Program-made: the position numbers and the translations under genes | From: Oligoflexia bacterium | GTDB taxonomy: Bacteria; Bdellovibrionota; UBA1018 | Direction: 5' to 3' | DNA length: 64,000 nt | Assembly: GCA_014378465.1 (NCBI GenBank) | Contig: JACMNQ010000035.1 | Span: 1 to 64,000 of the forward strand | Notes under the pieces: model-generated | What the model saw: the letters and a program-made list of their open reading frames with translations, nothing else | What the model was told of the DNA's origin: nothing | The model's database searches: none | Part shown: positions 7,574-18,700 of the stretch, piece after piece | Layout: every line of letters starts with the position of its first letter | Numbering within the stretch: position 1 is the first letter of the stretch

Positions 7574-9577
7574 ATGCTCCATATTCAGCTGAAAAGTTCT
7601 TTGTTCAAAAAACTCGCCTTGCCCGTTACTGGCATCATTATCGTGGGTGGTTACTTCATTTTTCACTCCACACCCGTACCCACGCAGCAGGAGTTCTTTG
7701 AGCACAATACCCACCTGAGCAAGCCCAGGGTAAAGGTGCCTCCAGAATCGCTCCCGGTTCGAAACAGTGATGCGTTTCAGGACGGGGATTTCCATCTGAC
7801 CGCAGGTCGACTCTATCCCATCACTGTTAAAGAAGAAGCGGAACTCAAGGGAGGCGGCAAGGAGCTCTTTAAATCCAGCTACCGCGCCAGGCTTGATCTG
7901 CATTCGTTGGGGTTGCGCGACCGAAAACTGCAACTGATCGCTGAATTTCATTTTGAAGCAGTCTCAAACTCGGAAAAAATTCCCAAGCTTATGAAGACTG
8001 AGATTGGAATGAAAGATTTTGCACCAAAAAAAGAAGAAAACCTTTTGCTGATCAGTCTTGACCCTTCGGGAGTGATCACTGATGTTCGGGTGGCAGCCCA
8101 GCCGCTGACTGAGCAGGGTACACGCCTCAAGGTCAATTCTATCGTCCCGCTTTTCAAAAGACTCCCTCTTCTCAAGCCTGGAAAGTTGAGCCGGATTGAA
8201 GGTGACGAACGGGGGATCCCTTATTCAATTCAGTACACCGGAACGGACGTCGGCAACAATCAACTCAAAATCACGGGTCTCGTGAGTGATGTCCAGCAAT
8301 TGGGCAACACGCCTAGTAAAGCAGCCGCAGCCGGCGCCCCGAATTTGGCTTTGGTCGGACTTGAAAGTTCGCAGGAACAATCTTTCGATTGGCGCTGGGA
8401 CACTGCTATGAAGCTGCCGATCAGTCAAAACTTCGGTGCAATCGCGGGAACTCGACAGTTCGGTCAGGACGTCAGCAATTCTCACATTCAGTTCGAGGCA
8501 ATCTGGGCGCCCTCCGTTGCTGCGCGGTTTACCCCCGCAGATGCTGAACGCTTCAAATACTCGGTGGATTTCAAGAAATTTTTGAGTGCGTCCGGATCTC
8601 GCATGAAAGAAATGGAGCAAATGACGAAAAAACAGCTCTTGGGAAAAACCCCGGGGCAAATCCTGGGGCAGGTCGGTAACCTGAAAAATTCGAAGTTGAC
8701 TGATCTCCAGAAAGACGAGCTCTTCATCGACCTTGGAAAGGCCCTCAAATCTGACCCCTCTTTGATCGACAACGCCAAACAACTGGCGCTGACTGGCGAG
8801 CCCGACAGCAGACAGAACTCAATGGCGCTCGGCGCGCTGGGTTTTGAAGGGTCCGCTCAGTCCCAGGCCGCCATGATTGAGGTTTACTTGAATCCCCGCG
8901 CTACAGCAGATGAGAAACAGAAAGTCCTGACGGAACTTGCGATCTGCCCCGAACCTCTCTCTAAGGAAACGAAAACTTTCCTGAAAGCGAAATACAAGGA
9001 GGCGGACCCCATGGTCTCTGATTTCGCCTCGACCGCAGGCCTTGCTCTCGGATCTTCGATCGCGCGCGATGGCGACCCAGAAACTGTGAAACTTCTTCAG
9101 AGCGAGTGGGAAAAGACTTCCGGATTTTTCACTGCACGACAGGATCAGGACAAGCAGGTTTACCTCCTGTCCGCGATGGGAAATTCAAAGAGCAACGTCT
9201 TTCAAGACCAGGTCAAAACCGCTGCTCGTTCGAGCCACGATGAAGTCCGCGCAGCAGCAGTTCATTCAGTCCGTTTCGCTCAGGATGATTACAGCCGTAA
9301 TCTGATTAGGACGTCGATCAAGAGTGACTCAAGCACCGATGTCAAACTATCGGCTGCCCAGGCGCTTCGCTATCAACCCTTTGACGAAGCCACTCGTCAG
9401 CTCCTGATCGATTGCTCCCAGGACTCACACATTGGCGTCAAAATTCAGTGTTACCGCGTCCTCACTTCGAGACTTGAACAACCGGGCATCCGCCAGCTTT
9501 TGTCGAGTCGTCTGAATTCAGAGTCCGATGACCAGGTCCGCGGCCTGCTGCAGGCCGCACTGGATACAAAAGAGTAA
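7574..9577 (+). CDS. Membrane-anchored HEAT-repeat protein
   Basis: 667 residues: a short basic N-terminus, one TM helix at about 13-30 (signal anchor), then a beta-rich region at about 75-300 with features reminiscent of vitellogenin-N/lipid-transfer modules (inference, not a clear match). From about residue 400 the protein is alpha-helical, with at least three HEAT-like repeats near the C-terminus (for example DEVRAAAVHSVRFAQ and VKLSAAQALRYQP). It sits 160 bases before the 3218-residue RCC1 protein on the same strand, so a partnership as periplasmic carrier, chaperone or secretion aid is plausible. The ATG at 7574 has only a weak ribosome site. Confidence 0.8.
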   Translation: MLHIQLKSSLFKKLALPVTGIIIVGGYFIFHSTPVPTQQEFFEHNTHLSKPRVKVPPESLPVRNSDAFQDGDFHLTAGRLYPITVKEEAELKGGGKELFKSSYRARLDLHSLGLRDRKLQLIAEFHFEAVSNSEKIPKLMKTEIGMKDFAPKKEENLLLISLDPSGVITDVRVAAQPLTEQGTRLKVNSIVPLFKRLPLLKPGKLSRIEGDERGIPYSIQYTGTDVGNNQLKITGLVSDVQQLGNTPSKAAAAGAPNLALVGLESSQEQSFDWRWDTAMKLPISQNFGAIAGTRQFGQDVSNSHIQFEAIWAPSVAARFTPADAERFKYSVDFKKFLSASGSRMKEMEQMTKKQLLGKTPGQILGQVGNLKNSKLTDLQKDELFIDLGKALKSDPSLIDNAKQLALTGEPDSRQNSMALGALGFEGSAQSQAAMIEVYLNPRATADEKQKVLTELAICPEPLSKETKTFLKAKYKEADPMVSDFASTAGLALGSSIARDGDPETVKLLQSEWEKTSGFFTARQDQDKQVYLLSAMGNSKSNVFQDQVKTAARSSHDEVRAAAVHSVRFAQDDYSRNLIRTSIKSDSSTDVKLSAAQALRYQPFDEATRQLLIDCSQDSHIGVKIQCYRVLTSRLEQPGIRQLLSSRLNSESDDQVRGLLQAALDTKE

Positions 9578-9689
9578 GCTCAGTGCTGTACGACTTGTCC
9601 TGAGTCTCAAAGGACCCACATCCTCACTACAGTAAATCGCCGCTGCAGCCGATATCCCAAAATAGGCTTTTCCTGAAAGGGTCTATTCT

Positions 9690-9704
9690 TGACTACTATA
9701 GTCA
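9690..9704. promoter_or_regulatory. Short dyad before the giant RCC1 gene
   Basis: TGACTA-CTA-TAGTCA forms a perfect 6-base inverted repeat, 33 bases before the start codon and overlapping a TTGACT that could be a -35 box. It may be an operator. No well-spaced -10 box is evident. Confidence 0.35.
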
Positions 9705-9737
9705 GGATAAAGCATTCTGTATCTAGGGGCTTGCTGA

Positions 9738-12700
9738 ATGACGATCAAAAATCAAATCCTGCTTTGGGCTTCGATCGTCGGAGCAACTCTTACTCTTCAG
9801 CCGACTCCAGCTCACGCAGTCGACTTGCAAGTCGACTGTTGCGGTATCCCTGCAGCTTGGGTCAGAGAAGCGGCAGCGTTCATCGGCAAGGTCGAAGACA
9901 AGGTCAACGAAGAGGTGAATCACTACGTCTCACTTGCCAACTTCGACCTTGGCTCACAAAAATTTGGAATTCAGGGAAATGCAAGCCTCGGGCACCTCAC
10001 TGCGCCTAAATTCGATTGCAAGAAACCCAAGGAGGTCCTGAAGTCCGGAATGGCTAATTTCGGAATTCAGCCCGAATATATCGTGACTGCCAAGCTTTTC
10101 GGAGAAAAACTCGACATCGTGGATGCAAGGCTCATTGGAGCTCAGGGAGACGCGGCGGCAAAATCTGGCCAGCCTCGCGTTGGCAAAAGCAATATCCTGA
10201 TGAGCGTGCTGATCGTGGGGGTTGAAGTCCTCCACAGAAAGAAAGCCGGACCCTCGACCGAAGCCAAGTCAAAGACACCTGACCCGACCCCAAGTCCAAG
10301 TCCAAGTCCGAGTTCGGCCTGCCCAACTGAGCTCCCCGCCCAAATGACTGCGGGAACCGAAGCGAAAATGAAAGACATCAATCGGAGCATTTCGCAATCC
10401 ACGGGTGTGGTTCCCAACATCCCCATTTTCCCTGGAGTGTTCATCGAATTCGACGCTGGTTTTTTTCTTCAAGCGTCCCTGCTGTTCACTTATGGGGTCG
10501 ACAGCTCGCTCTACACCAAGCACGGCAGATATGACGTAGTCGACGCACTTGATAAAAATCCCGCCAACGCAACTGACGATTTCTGCGAAGACCCAGTAGT
10601 GAGCGCCTCGAGCACGGCTCCCACTCCTACTTCCACAAACGCATGTGCTCCGGTTATCGCCTGCACTAAAAAATCGGCCAAGCCTCCAAGCAAATCAGAT
10701 GAGTTCAAAAAAGCGGTGACTGCTCCAGTAACAGCCCAAATCAACCGTTTCAAAACACTCAAAAATCAAATCAAGGGACTAGGACCGAAGAAGCTATGGG
10801 CCGATGCCAAGAATGCAGCAAGTGGAATGGGTGCCGATTGGAAGAACCTTACCTCAGGACATCTGTCCGTCGCTGAGATCTGCGCCGCGACCGGGAACAT
10901 GGCCAAGGCTATCCGGCCTCTGCAACAGGACTGGGAACAGATGCAGGCAGCGTACGGTAATGCAGAGGGCATCAAGAACGACGTCGTTGACCTTTATAAA
11001 AATCGAAAAGAGATTCCCCAGATGCTGATCGACGGCATCCCTGAAGTGAAAGCCAACGCCGGGATGGCCATCACTGGGCGAGCTGGAGGCTGGGCGGCAG
11101 CCGTGCTGGCTATCGACGGCGGGATAGCTCGCGGCTACGCGGGAATCAAAGGCACTCTGGTGCTGATTGATCTCAAGCTCGGCATGGGAGTAGTCCTCTC
11201 GACCAAAAGCCAATACGTTGACCTGACGGTTGACGTGCAACAAATCCTCCTGGCCGGCAGCATCGATCTGATCTACGGAGTACAAATCGGCCCACCTGCC
11301 ACCGCTGTCACATTCGAAGACTCAATCAATCTCTTTACCTTTCCCGGCATGACCACCACGAAACACTGGTTGGTCGGGCGCCTTGATTTTCGCGCCGTTT
11401 CGACCTCAGCCACCAAACCGATGCTCTTCTGGTGCGTGAACCTCTTCGGCAACACGACCATCGATACCGACCGGTGTACAGACGGCTTCATGGCTAAAAA
11501 TGATGTGATTCCCGCGCTGGCAGCCCACGACGAGTATGTCAAAAATTTTCTCGGCGAAGCGCCGCTAGACGAGACGGCAAATTGTATCATCAGTGACGGC
11601 GGAAAGCCGATTATCACTCTCCATAAGAATTCGGGGTGTCTAGCAACGCTCCCTGCAAATAAAACGGAAGCGCTGGAATCCATCCCTGCGATCGGCAGTG
11701 ACCCCGAAATCCGTCATCCGCTGTCCGATTTCTTTGCACATAATACCGAAGAATTTTTATCCAACTTGCGAACTTCCGACAATGTGCCCATGAAAATTTT
11801 CACGATCGATGAAGAGGGCGCTGGCGGCACCACCAATACCCGCACTCAAATCTACGAAGCCGCATCCGGCGTAGCAGTGCCCACGATCAAAGCTGCAAAC
11901 GGCGGGATCAATCTCATCCAGTTTGAGAATCCGGAGGTCTACGGAGGCCCCTCGTCCACTGCGCCGATGCAGGAGCGCATCTTCAGCCTCAATACTCGCG
12001 CTCAGTATGCAGAGCGACTTAAACAGGGTTCGACCACTGAAAAAGAACCGGTCAAAGGCGATCGCAACGTGACTGCTGACCTCATGATCAATATGGACTG
12101 GATGGGTTCGCTCTGGCCTGCGACCTGGTCAGCTCGACCTTCTAATTTGAAAATCTACACTGGAGATCTGATCGGTCTACCGAACGACATTCTGATCGAA
12201 ATGGCCAAGAATTTCAGGATGGGCAGGTGCCAAGTCAGCACAGACCTCACGGACTACTTTGTCAAGCTCGCGGGCGACTCATACCCAGCAGGCGGCGACG
12301 CTCAGGGCAGAGCCAGCGTGAATATGTGGAGTGAAGATGGGGGTCCCTGCGCTTTGAGTACGCCAGGAAACTTCACGGCTCCAGCTGACGGACGTGCAAT
12401 TTATGCGGCCTGCGTGCTTCGCGAAGCTTTGCAAAAGGACGAGTGCTTTCCGCCCTCTCGCGCAGTATCGCTGGTCGCGCTGGCAAATCTGTCTAATAAA
12501 GATGCCGTCGATCTTTTCTTGGGAACACCCACGACACCGAAGAAGATCTCGGGAGATGTTTTTCCAAAAAACCCTGATTATGGGATCGACACATTTTATA
12601 AAGTCGGGGAATCCACGAACGGGCCGACTTTGGCATATGCGCAATTTTTTGTAGCTCCTTACGCTACGCCCGCTACTTTTAATCCACTAGTGCGAGCGAC

Positions 12701-15700
12701 TTACGGTGTTGGCTGCGCGCTTCAACCTGTCCGGTATGATTTGGATCCGGGGGATTCAACTTCACGAAAGGATCAGCCGATTTGGATCCAAGAGCGTTGG
12801 TGGGAAACAGGCTCCTTCACCACGACCTATCACCGAGATCTCTACGTTCACTTCAGGGCAACCTACGCCAGGTATGCAGTCGGTAAGCTAACTGATCAAG
12901 CTCGCGGTGTGTTGATCACGGAACTTCCTGGTTATTCGACCGTTCAATTTAAAACGAAGTTTCTGCCACGTGGTTTACCAGGCTATACATCGGGAAGTAC
13001 TTCGGCCTTATCAGGGCTCCAGTCTAACTGGAGCGATGATCTGATTTGTAACAGCGCCAACAGAGAAAGCCCAGCCAGGTTTGCTTCTGAGGGGCAGGTC
13101 GAACTGCTTAAAGATGCGCCGGGATCCACAGCGTCAGGTGTGGGTGCTGAGCTCGCTAACGCTATCAGAACCTGTATCCAGAATGGCGACTGCGATTACA
13201 ATCCAGACGGTCTCGGTGATCTGGTTCCGACTCTGGCTTCGACTTGCGAGATGAAGGTCACGCGGGTTTCGTCCACATCCAACACGTCCTTTCTCACGGT
13301 CCCAGGCAGCTCTTCATCGAGCAGCCTGGAGAGCTGTATCCAGAACACAGCGTCTCCGAATTTTAGAGACGCTACGGCCTTCTGTAATGACCCCATCGTG
13401 AGACAGAGCCTCATCAATGTTTTGGACGTAGCCCCCGCCTCGACTCTCGTCGGTGCAGGGAAGACTGTAAAACTAACTGCCTCCTGGAAAGTTCAAGGCA
13501 AAGTCGACTCCAGCGATATCACTGCACGCCAGCAGGGACAAAGAGACATTGGAACGTGCACGGTTCATCGGGACGTCGCGGGTGGAGCGATCAGCATTAC
13601 AGGTCAAACGATCCAACCGGATCGATCCCTGGCATCTACCGGCGGTACGACCTCCTCTTGTGAACTCGCCATCGGCGTCAGAAATTCATCCACTCACATC
13701 AGCTTCAGAAAGCAGAGCCTTGAGGAGATTGAAAGTGATCCGAGCGGCATTACAAGCCTAAATTGTTGGAACTCTTTTGGCTTCGTCGCCAATCCCGGCG
13801 TTTCAAGCACAGAAGACACTGCAACTGCCAACGGGATCTGCAACAGCCTGTCCAACTCTCCTGATAGCTTGCGCAAGCTATACGCATCTGATCCTGTCAC
13901 TGTAACTCGTTTGTTGACCACCAGCTCGACCGTCAACCCGCCCTCCGACACTCTCACGAGCGTGGATGCAGAGCTAGTATCGATGCTTTACAATATACCC
14001 ACCTTTCCAAAGTCCTGCACCATCACTCTCAAAGTCAGCCAGTGGAATGCGATTTTCAACGGTGGTCTCTGCACCGTGAAGCTTGATCCAATTACGCAGA
14101 CCAATGTGGGAGGCATTCTGCTTCCGATCGCCGATAGCTTCTCCGTGAGAATCGATCCCAATACGACTGACGGACCTACAGCATGCCTGGCCGCAATTCA
14201 GTTGCAGGAGCTTACGAATGCTTCGGGTACTTCCGCCTCATGCGTACAGATCCGAAAGCTCCAGAAGTACCTTCCGTTTTCCGGGCGCGGAGGCGCTCGA
14301 GTTTCCTTCGCCTATGGCTCGAGCCCCTTGCCAGGGAATACCGCCGTCAATTGCATCGGAAACTACACAGCACCCTCTTCTTCAGACGACTTCCTTGAAG
14401 AAGATAACAGCTGTCTACTGGGAGGCATCTTATCGGTACCTCTCCCTGGCCCGACTAGTACCTTCATTGACTATTATCTGGATCCTAGAAAACTGATCCG
14501 GTCGAGTTCGACTTCTCTTGATGCATATCGCTGCGACACCGCCTGGAACACTTATATTCATCCAAATTCATCTTCAGGGATCCCCACAAGTCAGATTCAA
14601 TTCTGCCAGAGTAATCTTCCGCGAGTGAACCGCAAATTGCAGGAATTGAATAACACTACGACTAATTCTACATTTTCAGGATTCATCAACGTAGGCTACG
14701 ACTATTACAAGTACACTGGCGGTACTCCGCCATTCGATTTGAAGCCTTTGACGGTTGGATTCAAAAGTTGGTTTGCAAATAACGTGGTCAGCGTTAACGA
14801 CTTGGCTTCCTGCAGCTATATTTTTGCCGAAAGCAAAGGGTCTTTCATGGGCGTCCTTCCCTACAGTATCTGGACCTTGACCACTTCCAATGGACAAGAG
14901 GTCACGACGAACTCTTGCATTCGTCCTACCGCTAGTACGGGCCCCACCAGCTCACAAACCACCGGAAAACCCGATTGCCTGGTCATGCCGCCCAATCACT
15001 TCGCCCTTTTCGGCGGAGGAGGCCCGGGATTTTTGGCTGAAGCAGCTGCTACTGCTACAAACACGGATCCGTTCTCAGCCCAAGGACAGACTGCGCTCTG
15101 TGCCCAGTACATGCCACGCATGACCGCCGTTTCTGAAATTCAGCAATCTGATAACAGCAAAAGATTTCCTCTCTATTCAGTGCGCATCGATGCCAAGGGC
15201 AACCTCGTGGTTCCAAAGGATACCGATCCAGCGCCCATGTACTGTCAGCCCGACAGTTGCACGATGGATGTCGTCTACTCCGGCGAGTCTCACCTCAAGC
15301 CGCTTGGATTCTTTCAGTCCATGGGGCGTTTGCAAAACTCGTATGCTTCGTGTGTCGAGACGATCACGGCAGCTGCAGAATCCACCTGCAACGAATTTTT
15401 CACCCATACGGATCTGCCCGACAACACGGGCGTGGAGATTGTCGCTGTTTATGGAAACAAGCTCCAGACGGTGAAGGCCTGTGAACGCATTGAGGCTCCA
15501 CGCGAATGTTCGTTGGGAGTCTCTAGAAATTCAGGTTATGACATTTCCGGACTGATGACCAAGCCACTGGGAACCTCTGAAGTTCAAACGCTGAGCGGTC
15601 ATAGCGGAGTCTTCAGCGCGCTCAATACACTCGACAACTGCAAAGCTTATTTTGCGGATGTGAATTATTGCAGCGTAGATAGCTCCTTTCTCCATGACCC

Positions 15701-18700
15701 GTCTAACCCCGGCGGTTCCTATGGGGTCTACCGGACATTCGGCGGAACGAACGAACTTCTGTCCTCATGCTACACTTCACTCACTCTCGACGCGAAACCC
15801 CTGACCGCAATCGATGTGGGAGCCCCAAGACAGACCATTCAACTCCAATGGACTGAATCTGTACCCGAATACGGAACATACGAAATTCAGTACTGTGCCG
15901 GCGCAACCTGCAATCCGGATAGTCAGACTGAGCCGCTGCATTACAAGGATATTTTTAGCATCAATGATCAATCTGTATCTTCCTTCCCGTCGGGCATTCG
16001 AGTGATGCCTGCAGATGCTGGAGTCACTTATCGCTGCAGGATTCGCTTGGTTCGACCTGCAGTTTCGCCTCAGTTGCGTGTTGCTCTCCCCTGGAGTCTC
16101 GTGGCGCAAGCCACTGCTCAAGGCGTCGAACGAAACGTTATCCTCGCTCAGGGACTTCCGGTCCTGGTGAATACGGTTCAGCTCAACTGGACTGATACAC
16201 ATGCATCCTCCGATCACTACGAGCTGCAGTCCTGCTACGGAAACGGCTGCACGAATTTTGGTCCTCTCCCCGTCGAAGGAACTCTTGGAGGTCAACCCGC
16301 CCCGACCGTTTCACCAATTCGCCCGGCCACTCCGAAAACCATCAAGTTCAAAGGCATCAATGGGGGAGAAGTTCTGACTTTCCGAAGCAGGTCTTTCGCG
16401 CCGGGTGCGACTGCTGGAGACGGTTGGAGTGAACCGCTGGTCGTTGTGGTCACGGGAGGGATGATCAACACCCTGGGCAATGCAGCTCCATTCTCGATCA
16501 CGGGCCAGAGAAACGTCATGATAGGAGACTGTGCACCTTACTCGATTGCGCTGTCATCACTCTCACAGAATTCACTGCCCCCTGCCGAAACACCCTTGCA
16601 GAACTATGTCACACCTCAGTTACCGTCGTACTTGCTGAGCGGTGGTACGGGCAGCTACTATGCAGATAGCCAATGTACAAGAGCTGTGACTTCAGTGAGC
16701 AAATTCCCAGATCGGCCGTCTGCGTTCTACTACAAAACCCCTGGATACGAACCCGGCTTTACCATCACGGCGACAAATTCAATCTCGCTCGTGACCTCCG
16801 GGCTCGGTATCACCGTTAATCGTTACCGGACGACACTGCTTGCAAGAATGGCTATGCTGACCGCATGTATCAAGGGCGACCTCGCCGCTTGTCGGGCTTA
16901 CGTCACTTCATTCCCTGCGGGTTCTGAGCAAGACGCCGCTCAAGTCTATTTGACTACCGTTCTTCTGCAGACGGGCACCACGATCTGCAGTCTTCTGCAT
17001 TGGGACTGCGCCCCCCCAGCGAACGCACTCTACGTTCTGAGTCTGGTGTCAGAACAGGGTTCGACCAAGATCCCTTCTTTTGAGGTCAGAGGACTTCCGA
17101 CGGGTTCGCTCATCAAGCTCCTGATGAATGCCGACAGCAGTTGTTCAAACGGGTCAGTTCATCAGCTCAAGACCACCACTTCGGACCGGGAGCCGGTCAC
17201 TGCTGAGAATTTCCCTCTGCAGGTCAAAATGGCTTCGTTCAGAGTCGCAGCCACTCTGCCTGATTCGACTGTCGCATGCACCAATGCAGTCGCTTATGCA
17301 TACACAACTCTCGACAGCATCACTCAAGTCGCGGCAGGCTCGCAGCACAATTGCTCTGTTTCAAGTGCGGGCGAAGTCAGGTGCTGGGGCAACAACTCCT
17401 CTGGACAGCTGGGCGATGGTACAAAAATTAACTCTTCCGCTTCGGTTGCAGTCTCAGGTTTGACGGCAAGTGCGGTCGTGGCTGGAGGAGCTCATAGTTG
17501 TGCGCTCCTTAACGATGGCTCAGTCAAATGCTGGGGAGCTAACAATGACGGGCAGCTGGGTGATGGGACGACGACTAGTTCAATGACGCCAGTCCTTGTG
17601 CCTTCGCTCAAAGCTACGGCTCTAGCGGCAGGGAGCACTCACACCTGCGCACTCCTGGCATCGGGCGCAGTCAAGTGCTGGGGATCCAATTACTACGGTC
17701 AAATCGGCGCTGGAGTCGCAACGCGGACAAGCTCATTTGTCCCGATTCTCATCGCGGATGTGAACGCAACCGCGATCACGGCTTCAAATGGCCGCACTTG
17801 CGCCATTCTCACGGATCGCTCCGTCAAATGCTGGGGTTTACTCGGTTACACCACTCCCGCCAAATTCGATGGCCCCATCAGCTCTGAAGTCCCTGTCAAA
17901 ATTGAGGGCGTCCTATCGGCAATCGCAATATCGACAGGCAGCCTCCACACGTGTGCCATCATCGAAGGCGGCGGAGTCAAGTGCTGGGGAGCCAATACGT
18001 ACAAGCAGCTGGGCGCCGAAACCGCTCCAGATTCTCCTCTGACGGCAGTGACTGTTCCGAGTGTGAGCGCCCTGGCGATCGCAAGCGGAGGCGACAGCAC
18101 CTGCATCCTTCAGAATTCTGACCGAATCAAATGCTGGGGATCTCAGGCAGGTAGCGCCACCTACGGCCGCAGCTTGTCTGGTTCAGCCACCCCCGTTGAG
18201 GTGCCAGGCTTAGAAGCCATCGCCATCGCCATCTCCGCTGGCCAATCTCACGTTTGCGCAGTCGTCGCGACCGGAGAAGTTCGATGCTGGGGTGCCAATA
18301 CCCAAGGGCAACTGGGTGACGGATCAGGGTCCCTCAACATCACTCCCGTGCTCTTGCCAGATGTGCTCGCTTCACAAATCTCCAGTGGGTACTCCCACAC
18401 CTGCGCTCTCCTGAAAACGGGAGCAGTTCAGTGCTGGGGCCGTAATAACGATGGACAGCTTGGCGATGGAACGAACCAAGGGTCACGCGCACCCGTCACT
18501 GTCCCTGGCCTGGCCGCAAGCTCACTGGCTTCGGGTTACTCTCACACCTGCGCTCTCCTGACATCGGGTGAAGTTAAATGCTGGGGCGCAAACTCCTCGG
18601 GTCAACTTGGGAACGGCACGAATACGGCTTCCAATACTCCCGTTCTGGTTCCCGGAATCAGTGCCGCATCCATTCAGGCAAATGCCTACAACACTTGTGC

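Noticed and set aside
10290-10313. CCAAGT hexamer repeat as a CRISPR or regulatory array
   Set aside because: It is an in-frame Pro-Ser linker of the giant exported protein; no spacers are present.
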